Shown here piece by piece: positions 14,571 to 22,308 of a stretch of 22,387 nt of DNA. Origin of the DNA: Candidatus Aenigmatarchaeota archaeon (GTDB lineage: Archaea > Aenigmatarchaeota > Aenigmatarchaeia > GW2011-AR5); the NCBI GenBank assembly GCA_018304565.1, contig JAGVVX010000004.1, positions 1 to 22,387 of the forward strand, written 5' to 3'. A program made the translations under genes and the position numbers. Under the pieces are notes generated by a model that was given only the letters and a program-made list of their open reading frames with translations, was not told the origin of the DNA and searched no databases. Numbering within the stretch: the stretch's first letter is position 1; every line of letters begins with the position of its first letter.

Positions 14571-16751
14571 ATGGCGAAAGACAGGATAGAGGAAATAGCA
14601 GACCTGATGAAACAACCGGAAAAAATCAGAAACATAGCCATTGCTGCGCACATAGACCACGGAAAAACCACACTTACAGATAATCTTCTCGCTGGCGCGG
14701 GCATGATTTCTGAGGAACTTGCAGGCCAGCAGCTGTTCACGGACTTCGACAAGCAGGAGCAGGAAAGGGGCATAACGATTTTTGCCGCAAACGTCAGCAT
14801 GGTTCACGAAGTAGGCGGCGAATCCTATCTGATAAATCTTATAGACACGCCGGGCCATGTTGATTTTGGCGGCGACGTCACGCGTGCCATGAGGGCGATA
14901 GACGGTGCCGTAATAGTCGTTGATGCGGTGGAAGCAATAATGCCGCAGACAGAAACCGTTCTCAGGCAAGCGCTGCACGAGCGCGTGAAGCCTGTGCTTT
15001 TCATAAACAAGGTTGACAGGCTGATTAAAGAACTGCAGCTGACACCTGACCAGATGCAGCAGAGATTCATCGGAATAATCGCCCAGGTAAACAACCTCAT
15101 CAGGAAATACGCAGAAAAAGATTTTGCAAAGGACTGGTTCGTGAATGTAGAAGACGGTTCAGTTGCTTTCGGGTCTGCTTATAGGAAATGGGCTATTTTT
15201 GCTCCTTACATGAAAAAGGAAAAAATTAGCTTCAAGGATATAATAGATTTTTCTTCGCAGGGCAAAGACTCAGAGCTTGCTAAGATTGCGCCGCTGCATA
15301 AGATTGTTCTTGATATGGTAATAAGACACCTGCCGAACCCTGACGATGCGCAAAAATACAGAATACCAAGAATATGGCACGGTGATCTTGAATCAGAAAT
15401 AGGCAAATCAATGCTCGCCAAGGACCCTAATGGGCCGCTGGCGATGATAATCACAAAGGTAGTTCCTGATCCGCATGCAGGCATTGTTGCTGCAGGCCGT
15501 TTGTTTTCGGGCACAATAAGAAGGGGCATTGAAGCCCGTCTTATTGGGCAGCATCAGACGAGGCGTGTCCAGCAAGTTTCAATCTATAAAGGTCCTCAGA
15601 GGATACAGATGGAAGAAATACCTGCCGGGAATATTGTAGGTGTTGTAGGCTTGACAGACGCCTTCTCAGGCGAAACAATATGCGATGCAGACCGCGAAAT
15701 GGAACCTTTCGAGGCAATCAAGCACATATTCGAGCCTGTCGTCACAAAGAGCATAGACTGCCAGGATCCAAGGGATCTTCCAAAGCTCATTACGTTCCTG
15801 AAGCAAGTCTCTCGTGAAGATCCTACGCTTGTAGTGAAGATAAACGAAGAGACAGGCGAGTACATAGTCTCGGGTCTTGGCGAACTGCATATTGATGCAA
15901 AGATAGAAAGGCCGCTGAAAGACAAAGGCATAGCAGTAAGGACTTCAACGCCTATTGTGATTTACCGTGAAACTGCAAGGCAGGCATCACCGGTCATGGA
16001 AGGCAAATCTTCCAACAAGCACAACAGGTTTTATCTTTCAGTTGAACCCCTGGAGGATGAAGTCTACAAAGCGCTTATTGAGGGCAAAATACCTGAGAAC
16101 AATGTCAGGAAGTACATAAAGATCGTGACAGAAAAGGCTGTAGAGTACGGCATGGGCAGGGACGAAGCAAAGAAGATTCATGATATCCACAACAAGAATA
16201 TTTTTATCGACGCTACAAAAGGCATACAATACCTCAATGAAACAATAGAGCTCGTTATCGAGGCCTTCGGAAATGTCATGGATTCAGGACCGCTATGCGG
16301 CGAACCCTGCCAAGGACTCAAGGTAAAGATCACCGATGCAAAACTTCATGAGGATGCAATACACCGCGGGCCAGCGCAAGTACTGCCCGCAGTGAACGAC
16401 GCGATAAAAGAAGCGATAATGAACGCAAAACCAACCCTGCTTGAGCCTGTGCAAACAATACGAGTAGACGTGCCGGAAGAGCTTGTAGGCAATGCAATGA
16501 ATCAGGTTCAGAATCGCAGGGGACAGATACTTGATACAAGTATCGATCTGGGAGTTGCTGTTATCAAAGCCAAGATGCCTGTTGGAGAGATGTTCGGGTT
16601 TGAAGCGCAGTTAAAAAGTGCAACAGGCGGCAAAGGCTTTTATTCGCTTATTGATGTGACATTTGAAAGGATACCTGAGGATCTTAAGATGCAGGTTGTC
16701 CAGCGCATCCGGGAGCGCAAGGGCATGTCAAAGGAAATGCCTCTGGTTTAA
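14571..16751 (+). CDS. fusA: Translation elongation factor 2 (aEF-2)
   Basis: This is the GTPase that drives ribosomal translocation. The 726 residues match archaeal EF-2. The G domain has AHIDHGKTT (26-34), RGITI (66-70), DTPGH (92-96) and NKVD (146-149); domains II-V follow. The tip of domain IV reads LHEDAIHRGPAQ with His598 at the diphthamide position, showing archaeal/eukaryotic type rather than bacterial EF-G and predicting that the host makes diphthamide. The end, LRxRKGMSKEMPL-like, is typical. It is followed by a 300-bp hairpin-rich gap. Confidence 0.98.
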   Translation: MAKDRIEEIADLMKQPEKIRNIAIAAHIDHGKTTLTDNLLAGAGMISEELAGQQLFTDFDKQEQERGITIFAANVSMVHEVGGESYLINLIDTPGHVDFGGDVTRAMRAIDGAVIVVDAVEAIMPQTETVLRQALHERVKPVLFINKVDRLIKELQLTPDQMQQRFIGIIAQVNNLIRKYAEKDFAKDWFVNVEDGSVAFGSAYRKWAIFAPYMKKEKISFKDIIDFSSQGKDSELAKIAPLHKIVLDMVIRHLPNPDDAQKYRIPRIWHGDLESEIGKSMLAKDPNGPLAMIITKVVPDPHAGIVAAGRLFSGTIRRGIEARLIGQHQTRRVQQVSIYKGPQRIQMEEIPAGNIVGVVGLTDAFSGETICDADREMEPFEAIKHIFEPVVTKSIDCQDPRDLPKLITFLKQVSREDPTLVVKINEETGEYIVSGLGELHIDAKIERPLKDKGIAVRTSTPIVIYRETARQASPVMEGKSSNKHNRFYLSVEPLEDEVYKALIEGKIPENNVRKYIKIVTEKAVEYGMGRDEAKKIHDIHNKNIFIDATKGIQYLNETIELVIEAFGNVMDSGPLCGEPCQGLKVKITDAKLHEDAIHRGPAQVLPAVNDAIKEAIMNAKPTLLEPVQTIRVDVPEELVGNAMNQVQNRRGQILDTSIDLGVAVIKAKMPVGEMFGFEAQLKSATGGKGFYSLIDVTFERIPEDLKMQVVQRIRERKGMSKEMPLV

Positions 16752-16854
16752 TGGTTTTATAGCTAACCGAAATATAATATCTGTTTGTTTGGTTAGCTAT
16801 ATGCTGACCAACTTGTATAATATCCTGAATATTAAGTTGGTCAACTATAACCAT
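16751..16854 (+). other. Twin-hairpin element E directly after EF-2
   Basis: Hairpin E1 pairs 16758-16768 with 16791-16801 (11 bp, core ATAGCTAACC). Hairpin E2 pairs TGACCAACTT (16805-16814) with AAGTTGGTCA (16834-16843), with a nested AATAT/ATATT. An outer stem joins ATGGTT (16751-16756) to AACCAT (16849-16854). It begins at the EF-2 stop codon, so it would be the 3' UTR, and might act in termination or mRNA stability. No ORF in this region is convincing. Confidence 0.6.
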
Positions 16855-16922
16855 GTTATTTAACATAATGGAGCGTTCATCCCAGATAAAAACACGCGCA
16901 ACATGTATTTACGAACAGATTG

Positions 16923-17020
16923 TTATAGTGAAGCAAATAAATAAACAGGATATAATTTATTTGCTTCACATATAGTCAGCAAAGAAAGTATATATCGATT
17001 CTTTCTTTGCATGACTATAA
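16923..17020 (+). other. Twin-hairpin element F upstream of the helicase
   Basis: Hairpin F1 pairs 16928-16942 with 16955-16969 (15 bp, core GCAAATAAAT). Hairpin F2 pairs 16971-16988 with 17001-17019 (18 bp with one bulged A, core GCAAAGAAAG). TTATAG at 16923 can alternatively pair with CTATAA at 17015-17020 to close both. It ends ~30 bp before the helicase start. The ~68 bp between elements E and F shows nothing notable. Confidence 0.6.
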
Positions 17021-17051
17021 AGGTTAAAAGGCGTATAATCAATTGATAGTT

Positions 17052-18218
17052 ATGAAATTCTCAGAGCTCAAGATAGACCAGCGCATTCTCAAAGCGCTGC
17101 ATGAAATGCGTTTCATTGAAATGACCGCTATTCAGGAAAAGACAATACCGCCGGGGCTTGCGGGAAAAGACGTCATTGGTGAAGCCATGACAGGATCAGG
17201 AAAGACGGCAGCATTTGGAACGCCTCTCATTCACGGCACATCAAAAGGCGGCGGGATTCAGGCGCTTGTTGTTTTGCCGACAAGGGAACTGGCAAATCAG
17301 GTTGGAAACGAACTGAAAAAATTCTCGAAGTATGTCGGCCTGAATACAGCGATAGTCTACGGAGGCGTTGGCTATGAGCAGCAAATAATGCAGATCCGGC
17401 AAGCTGAGATAGTTGTGGGCACGCCTGGCCGCCTACTGGATCACATGCGGCAAGGCGCACTTCGTCTGGGCAAAGTCAAGATTCTAGTTTTGGATGAAGC
17501 AGACAGGATGCTTGATATGGGTTTCATCGATGATATCAAGCAGATCATATCCCAAACACCGCAGAACCGGCAGACCATGCTGTTTTCAGCAACAATGCCA
17601 GACGAAATAGTGAGAATTGCAAGGCGATATATGCGGGAACCTGTGCGCATCACAACTGAGCGTCATATTTCAAAACATCTTCTCAAGCACATTTACTACG
17701 ACGTGAGGCGTGATGAGAAACTTTCGCTGCTGTCGCATCTCATAGAGAAAGAAAAGCCATCGCTTGCAATAGTATTTACAGCCACCCGCAGGGCAGCTGA
17801 TTTTGTGGACCGTTATTTGAAAAGTGAGAATATAGAATCAATGGCAATACACGGCGGCCACACCCAGGGTGCAAGAGAAAGGATTCTGGAAGGTTTTCAC
17901 CGGGGAAAGATACATGTTCTTGTCGCCACTGATGTCGCAGCACGAGGGCTGGATATAAAGAATGTTTCTCACGTCTTCAATTATGATATTCCAAAGAATG
18001 CGCTGGACTACACACACCGTATAGGCCGGACTGCGCGCTTCGGCAAGACAGGAAAAGCAATATCTCTCCTATGCAATGAAGATCACGGCCCTTTCAGGAA
18101 CATAATAAGGTACATCAGTATCGAAAAAGGACATCTGGAAGATTTTAAAGCCAAGCCTGTTCACATGCAAAGAGATAGGGATCAGAGCCATCATGCACCT
18201 CGCAGATGGCACAGATAG
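17052..18218 (+). CDS. DEAD-box RNA helicase
   Basis: An ATP-dependent RNA helicase, likely acting in ribosome assembly or mRNA remodelling. With the ATG at 17052 (388 residues; a TTG three codons earlier is less likely) it has all core motifs: Q motif (MTAIQEKTIP), I AMTGSGKT (45-52), Ia PTREL, Ib TPGRLLDH, II DEAD (148-151), III SAT, V ATDVAARGLD and VI HRIGRTAR. There is no long C-terminal extension, only a short basic His/Arg-rich tail (MQRDRDQSHHAPRRWHR), which could help bind RNA. TTAAAAGG at ~17024 is well placed as a TATA box. It resembles the minimal DeaD/RhlE-like core of small archaea. Confidence 0.95.
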   Translation: MKFSELKIDQRILKALHEMRFIEMTAIQEKTIPPGLAGKDVIGEAMTGSGKTAAFGTPLIHGTSKGGGIQALVVLPTRELANQVGNELKKFSKYVGLNTAIVYGGVGYEQQIMQIRQAEIVVGTPGRLLDHMRQGALRLGKVKILVLDEADRMLDMGFIDDIKQIISQTPQNRQTMLFSATMPDEIVRIARRYMREPVRITTERHISKHLLKHIYYDVRRDEKLSLLSHLIEKEKPSLAIVFTATRRAADFVDRYLKSENIESMAIHGGHTQGARERILEGFHRGKIHVLVATDVAARGLDIKNVSHVFNYDIPKNALDYTHRIGRTARFGKTGKAISLLCNEDHGPFRNIIRYISIEKGHLEDFKAKPVHMQRDRDQSHHAPRRWHR

Positions 18219-18258
18219 TGTTAAAAGCCCGAAGAACAATATCTATCATACAGTTTGT

Positions 18259-19620
18259 GTGGTGTGGGTTCTGATTGACAAGCCTAGGGAAAATTGCGGC
18301 ATAGCTGTTTCTTTCGATCCTGTTACTACGTACGAGATTAACCTTCGTCAGCAGCATCGCGGGCAGGACATGGCTGGCCTGGCTGCTTGGGACAGCAACG
18401 GCATCACTGTTTTGAGATATGCCGGCCTTGTTGATACTTTCAAGCCAAGAGGGATTGTTTCTATTCTAGGGAAAAACGAGAAGCCTTCCATAGGTCACGT
18501 AAGATACAGGACAAGCGGCAATCTGGTACTTCACGAAGCCCACCCGCATTATACCCGCAGCGAGGCAGAGTATTCCTATGGAACGCATATTGTAACGTTA
18601 GGCGCAACGGTTGCGAGCGTGCACAACGGGGAAATAGCAAATTGCAAGGAACTTTCCCGGGAACTTGGCGAAAGCGGCATAAGATTTAAGACACACTGCG
18701 ATTCTGAGCTGTTTCCTGTTTTATACGAAAAAGAAGGCAGAGGTTTCAAGGCAGTGGAAACGATAATCAGAAGGATACCTGCTGCATATACTACAGCCAT
18801 CCTTGATGACAGCGGCGTCTGGGTGTTGCGGGACCCTCTGGGAATGCGGCCGGGCTGGATAGGGAAGGACAAAAAGGGAAGGACTGTCGTTGCTTCTGAA
18901 GATATCGCTATACGCGAGATAGGCGGCGAGCCTGAAAAAGAGATAAGCCCCGGCTCTGCGATATTCATACCAAATGACCCGAAAGCCGCATACGAGCAGC
19001 AGCAGGTAACAGAAGGAAGGCCGGCGGGCTGCATCCGGTTTCCAAGAAAAGATGTTGACTATGTAACTTTTATTCCGCATTCGCCTCTGGACGCGGCGCG
19101 CACTTACAGCGAGGCCAGTAAAATCCCCTTTGCCGAAATATTTTACAAGATGAACGACAGGCGCGCTTTCATGATGCCGACGATGATGGAAAGGGAGGCG
19201 TCAATAAAATCGAATCTTTACATAAATCCTGAACATAAAGGCAGGCTTCGGGGGAAACGGGTGGTGATATTGGAAGACAGCCATGTAAGGGGCGTGAACG
19301 CAACCGTAGCCCTTAAGCAGCTATACGATGAAGGCGTAAGATGGTACGGGCTGCTTTTGTACACTTCAATGATCGGCGGCGTTGTGAACGGCGAGATGCG
19401 AGGCTGCCATTATGGCGTTGCGATGCCGCCTTCTGATGATTTTGCCGCTGCAAAATGGGGCAGAGACACAGAAAAGATCAGGCTGCACACAGGCCCGAAG
19501 GAGCATCCTGCTGATTTCCTCGGCTTCATGCCGCACGATAGGATGATAAAAGTAGCAGGAATTCCTGCATGCACATACTGCATGGGCGGAGAAAAGCCCG
19601 AAAAAATTCTCCAAAGCTGA
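18259..19620 (+). CDS. purF: PurF-like amidophosphoribosyltransferase, divergent
   Basis: PurF makes phosphoribosylamine from PRPP and glutamine, the first step of purine synthesis. Numbered from the GTG at 18259, the glutaminase half has the nucleophile Cys13 (NCGIAV), QHRGQDMAGLA, IGHVRYRTSG (78-87), HNGEIAN (122-128) and CDSELF; the phosphoribosyl half has RRAFMMPT and the PRPP loop VVILEDSHVRGVNA (EDSHVRGVN at 339-347). Most PurF proteins read DDSIVRGTT there, so the loop is altered. The start is uncertain: an ATG at 18193 would overlap the helicase by 26 nt and put 34 residues before the Cys, while GTG codons at 18259/18262 leave a short propeptide. TTAAAAG at 18222 may be its TATA box. 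No other purine gene is nearby. Confidence 0.8.
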   Translation: MVWVLIDKPRENCGIAVSFDPVTTYEINLRQQHRGQDMAGLAAWDSNGITVLRYAGLVDTFKPRGIVSILGKNEKPSIGHVRYRTSGNLVLHEAHPHYTRSEAEYSYGTHIVTLGATVASVHNGEIANCKELSRELGESGIRFKTHCDSELFPVLYEKEGRGFKAVETIIRRIPAAYTTAILDDSGVWVLRDPLGMRPGWIGKDKKGRTVVASEDIAIREIGGEPEKEISPGSAIFIPNDPKAAYEQQQVTEGRPAGCIRFPRKDVDYVTFIPHSPLDAARTYSEASKIPFAEIFYKMNDRRAFMMPTMMEREASIKSNLYINPEHKGRLRGKRVVILEDSHVRGVNATVALKQLYDEGVRWYGLLLYTSMIGGVVNGEMRGCHYGVAMPPSDDFAAAKWGRDTEKIRLHTGPKEHPADFLGFMPHDRMIKVAGIPACTYCMGGEKPEKILQS

Positions 19621-19639
19621 TATATTTTTATTAGGAAAT

Positions 19640-19730
19640 GAGGTTACATGGTGGAGTATAACTCCACCTGTACAGGTGGAATCTTCGATTCCACCATGTA
19701 GAAGGAGAGAAACCTCAGGTTTCTACTCCT
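19640..19730 (+). other. Triple-hairpin cluster upstream of the EF-1 alpha promoter
   Basis: Three hairpins follow each other. The first is GGTGGAGT-ATA-ACTCCACC (19650-19668). The second is a 9-bp stem, GGTGGAATC (19675-19683) with GATTCCACC (19687-19695), around TTC. The third pairs 19703-19714 with 19718-19730 around TCA, with one bulged A. TACAT/ATGTA (19645-19649/19696-19700) closes the first two. Each loop is 3 nt. It lies 20 nt after the PurF-like stop and just before the EF-1 alpha promoter, so it may end the upstream transcript or act as a DNA element. Confidence 0.65.
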
Positions 19731-19734
19731 CTTT

Positions 19735-19750
19735 CGAAACCCTTAAATAG
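19735..19750 (+). promoter_or_regulatory. EF-1 alpha promoter (BRE plus TATA)
   Basis: CGAAACC followed by CTTAAATAG (19742-19750) reads as BRE and TATA box. Transcription would start near 19770 and give a leader of ~120 nt, unusually long in this window. The leader contains AGACC/GGTCT (19775-19790) and GTATG/CATAC (19798-19823) inverted repeats. Confidence 0.55.
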
Positions 19751-19892
19751 ATCATACATCGTAGTAAAGATTTGAGACCGGTCTTGGTCTTCAAAGGTAT
19801 GTTTTTAAGGATTTGCATCATACTTTTAGGAGATTAAAAAACACGGCGGTTAAGATTTTTGCATTCGCAAAAGTAATTGATAAGTGATTTAA

Positions 19893-21155
19893 ATGGCAGC
19901 AAAACCTCACATGAACCTTGTAGTAATAGGCCACGTTGACCACGGCAAGTCGACTTTGGTAGGCAGGCTTGTATACGACACCGGCGGTATACGAGAAGAA
20001 GAAATGAGAAAACTGAAAGAACTGGCAAAAGAGCTGAAGAAAGAAACATTCGAATTCGCATTCATCATGGACCAGCTCAAGGAAGAGCGCGAACGTGGTG
20101 TTACAATAGACATCATGCACAGAAGGTTCGACACAAACAAATTCTACTTCACAATTATAGATGCGCCCGGTCACAGGGACTTCGTAAAGAACATGATCAC
20201 GGGCACTTCCCAGGCAGACGCTGCAATACTTGTCGTTTCAGCCAAGGACGGCATACAGGAACAGACAAAGGAGCACGCATATCTTGCAAAAGTGCTGGGA
20301 GTAGGCCAGGTTCTTGTGGCACTCAACAAGATTGATGCTGTAAACTACGATGAAAAGAAATACAACGAGGTCAAAGAAGCTGTAATCAAGCTTCTAAAAG
20401 GCATCGGCTACAAGACCGATGAAATGCTTTTCGTCCCTACATCTGGTTATGTAGGCGACAATGTAGCAAAGAAATCTGACAAGACGCCATGGTACAAGGG
20501 CCCGACAATAGTGGAGGCACTTGACACATTTACACAACCTGACCAGCCTATTGACAAGCCGCTTAGGGTGCCAATTCAGGACGTTTATTCAATCACTGGA
20601 GTAGGTACCGTGCCTGTTGGCAGAGTCGAGACAGGAATACTCAAATTGAATGACAACGTAGTTTTCGTTCCCTCAGGTTCAAAAGGCGAGGTAAAGACAA
20701 TAGAGATGCACCACGAGCAGCACCAGGAAGCAAGGCCCGGGGACAACATCGGTTTCAATGTCCGCGGCATTGGTAAAGGAGATGTGAAGCGCGGAGATGT
20801 TGCCTGCAATCCAAGCACAGCAGCGAAGCCTGTGAAGGAATTCACTGCACAGATCATAGTATTGAATCATCCAAGCGTGATCAGCAAAGGTTACACGCCT
20901 GTGTTCCACATACACACAGCTCAGGTTGCATGCACTGTAACGGAGATAGTGAAAAAACTTGATCCAAAAACCGGTGCAGTTGCCCAGGAAAATCCTGACT
21001 ACATAAAAACAGGTGATGCAGCAGTCATCAAGGTGAAGCCTTCAAAGCCCGTTATCATAGAAAAGCAGTCTGACATTCCACAGCTTGCAAGGTTTGCAAT
21101 CCGCGACATGGGCCAGACAGTAGCAGCAGGCGTCTGCATCGACACTGTTGTTTAG
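19893..21155 (+). CDS. tuf: Translation elongation factor 1 alpha (aEF-1A)
   Basis: This GTPase delivers aminoacyl-tRNA to the ribosome. The 420 residues match archaeal EF-1[10 protein letters not shown] (13-21), RGVTID (switch region, 68-73), DAPGH (90-94), NKID (145-148), an archaeal-type insertion [19 protein letters not shown], and domains II and III ([24 protein letters not shown], ending [10 protein letters not shown]). It is complete, with slightly fewer residues than many euryarchaeal proteins (~425-435). Preceded by a strong promoter and a structured leader. Confidence 0.98.
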   Translation: MAAKPHMNLVVIGHVDHGKSTLVGRLVYDTGGIREEEMRKLKELAKELKKETFEFAFIMDQLKEERERGVTIDIMHRRFDTNKFYFTIIDAPGHRDFVKNMITGTSQADAAILVVSAKDGIQEQTKEHAYLAKVLGVGQVLVALNKIDAVNYDEKKYNEVKEAVIKLLKGIGYKTDEMLFVPTSGYVGDNVAKKSDKTPWYKGPTIVEALDTFTQPDQPIDKPLRVPIQDVYSITGVGTVPVGRVETGILKLNDNVVFVPSGSKGEVKTIEMHHEQHQEARPGDNIGFNVRGIGKGDVKRGDVACNPSTAAKPVKEFTAQIIVLNHPSVISKGYTPVFHIHTAQVACTVTEIVKKLDPKTGAVAQENPDYIKTGDAAVIKVKPSKPVIIEKQSDIPQLARFAIRDMGQTVAAGVCIDTVV

Positions 21156-21218
21156 TGTTTTTTCTCAGGAATTTCAGGCTGGCTGAAGATTTTAGAACTT
21201 TCTGCGGCTAGTATTCCT

Positions 21219-21467
21219 ATGGCTGATTTATCCGTTTTGCAAACATACTACGTACTTGAAGGCAGGCTTGCAAGGAGAGGGTTTGTTGATGAAGCGGTCG
21301 GGATTCTGAGGGATGCGGCAAAAGAATATCCCGCGTACCGGATAAGCGGGGAGATAGAGCGTTTGTTGCGCGGGAAACATGGGGAAAGGTATCGTTATGC
21401 CTATGAGAGATTCAATGAACTTCATATGGAAATAGCCGGGAAGCCTTTGCCTGTCCATATGGTTTAA
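21219..21467 (+). CDS. Hypothetical helical protein, 82 aa
   Basis: No family was assigned. Almost the whole sequence is predicted helix; YYVLEGRLARRGFVDEAVGILRDAAKEYP resembles a single TPR-like helix pair (G-x-x-D-E-A spacing and a closing Pro). The rest is basic (RLLRGKHGERYRYAYERF). No signal or membrane segment is seen. It lies between EF-1 alpha (63 nt gap) and the twin-hairpin element before uS10, on the same strand. A TATA-like ATTTTAG ~26 nt upstream suggests its own leaderless start. Confidence 0.65.
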   Translation: MADLSVLQTYYVLEGRLARRGFVDEAVGILRDAAKEYPAYRISGEIERLLRGKHGERYRYAYERFNELHMEIAGKPLPVHMV

Positions 21468-21524
21468 CCCGTGAGCCTGAAGAACATTTTAATACTTATT
21501 CTGCAATCTATTACTTGATCATAG

Positions 21525-21569
21525 AAGAAAGGATCTTTGTTTTCTTTGGGAAATACAAAGACCTTTCTT
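21525..21569 (+). other. Hairpin competing with the twin-hairpin repeat
   Basis: AAGAAAGG plus TCTTTG (21525-21539, one bulged A) pairs with CAAAGA plus CCTTTCTT (21556-21569). The right arm is the same CCTTTCTT that closes the twin-hairpin repeat with 21631-21638, so the two folds exclude each other. Confidence 0.5.
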
Positions 21570-21639
21570 TTTTGAAATCCTCAAAGAGCAAAGCTCTTTG
21601 GGATGCCAGAGAAGCTTTGCTTCTCTGAGCAAGAAAGGG
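21562..21639 (+). repeat. Twin-hairpin repeat, copy 1, upstream of uS10
   Basis: An outer stem CCTTTCTT/AAGAAAGG (21562-21569/21631-21638) encloses two adjacent hairpins: CAAAGAGC-AAA-GCTCTTTG (21582-21600) and a 9-bp stem, CAGAGAAGC (21607-21615) with GCTTCTCTG (21619-21627), around TTT. Copy 2 at 22309-22387 has the same layout with near-identical sequence. A T6 run after the left arm could serve as terminator for the upstream 82-aa gene. Confidence 0.8.
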
Positions 21640-21651
21640 ATTTGTTATCTG

Positions 21652-21672
21652 CAAACAACCATAGGTTGTTTG
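21652..21672 (+). other. Perfect 9-bp hairpin in the uS10 leader region
   Basis: CAAACAACC pairs with GGTTGTTTG around ATA. It lies 35 nt upstream of the uS10 ATG and 13 nt after the twin-hairpin repeat, with the same 3-nt-loop design. Copy 2 of the repeat is cut off by the window edge, so it is unknown whether this hairpin belongs to the repeat. Confidence 0.55.
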
Positions 21673-21707
21673 AGATGTCAAAATTTTAACGGAGTTGAAT
21701 TTTGAAC

Positions 21708-22034
21708 ATGAACACAGCGCGCATCAAGCTTACCGGGAGGGACCCAAAACAATTGGACGCCCTTTGCAATGAGATTAAAGACATAGCCGAGAAGCTCGGC
21801 ACAGCTGTGAGCGGCCCAATACCTCTGCCGACAAAGAAACTCAGGGTTCCTGTGATGAAAACACCATGCGGCGATGGAATGCACCGCGGCGGCGGAGGCG
21901 GAAACTGGGAAACGTGGGAAATGCGCATCCACAAGCGCATCCTCGACGTTGGCGCCAACGACCGCGTCCTGCGACAAATCACAAGAATCAGGATACCGAC
22001 TGAAATCAACATCGAGATTGAACTGACTGATTGA
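21708..22034 (+). CDS. rps10: Ribosomal protein uS10
   Basis: A small-subunit protein of the 30S head. The sequence MNTARIKLTGRDPKQLDALCNEIKDIAEKLG, then GPIPLPTKKLRVPV and WEMRIHKRILDV, is diagnostic. It has 108 residues. The loop before WETW carries an expanded glycine run (GMHRGGGGGNW, Gly61-65) where archaeal proteins usually have a shorter GEGxATW-like segment. GGAG at 21691-21694 is 7 nt before an in-frame TTG (21702) and 13 nt before the ATG (21708); the conserved N-terminus favours the ATG. In many archaea rps10 follows EF-1A directly; here an 82-aa ORF and the hairpin repeat sit between them. Confidence 0.95.
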   Translation: MNTARIKLTGRDPKQLDALCNEIKDIAEKLGTAVSGPIPLPTKKLRVPVMKTPCGDGMHRGGGGGNWETWEMRIHKRILDVGANDRVLRQITRIRIPTEINIEIELTD

Positions 22035-22039
22035 TTTTT

Positions 22040-22246
22040 ATGACTGCTTTGGATATAATTGAAGAACTTGTTGCAGAAGTTTTAAATGGAAGATTCAGAG
22101 ACTCAAGAAATGGAGATATTTATCAGGGGGGTTTCATTGATCGTGCTACTGCTGATAGTACTTTTCCTTACCGTTTTTTTAATGAAACACAGAAACAATG
22201 GACTGACTTTAAGATAGAAGAGTTGCGTTATCTTGAAAGAATTTAA
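22040..22246 (+). CDS. Hypothetical protein, 68 aa
   Basis: No family was recognised. The ATG at 22040 lies 5 nt after the uS10 stop, so it is probably co-transcribed; a TTG at 22031 overlapping that stop is an alternative. The N-terminus is an amphipathic helix (MTALDIIEELVAEVLNGRF), followed by a polar, aromatic-rich segment (IYQGGFIDRATADSTFPYRFFNETQKQW). Possibly a small domain or regulator. Its codon use is more AT-rich than uS10. Confidence 0.55.
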   Translation: MTALDIIEELVAEVLNGRFRDSRNGDIYQGGFIDRATADSTFPYRFFNETQKQWTDFKIEELRYLERI

Positions 22247-22308
22247 GGAATAATTCTACAGATATGTCCTACAGAATATCTTATGTATTTTTCTTTTGAA
22301 CCCAAGGG

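Noticed and set aside
16663..16863. 66-aa ORF running from EF-2 into the following gap
   Set aside because: It overlaps the end of EF-2 in another frame and then reads hairpin element E; no coding evidence.
21588..21621. Kissing interaction between the AAA and TTT loops of the twin hairpins in copy 1
   Set aside because: The loop becomes GGA in copy 2 while TTT stays, so the complementarity is not kept.
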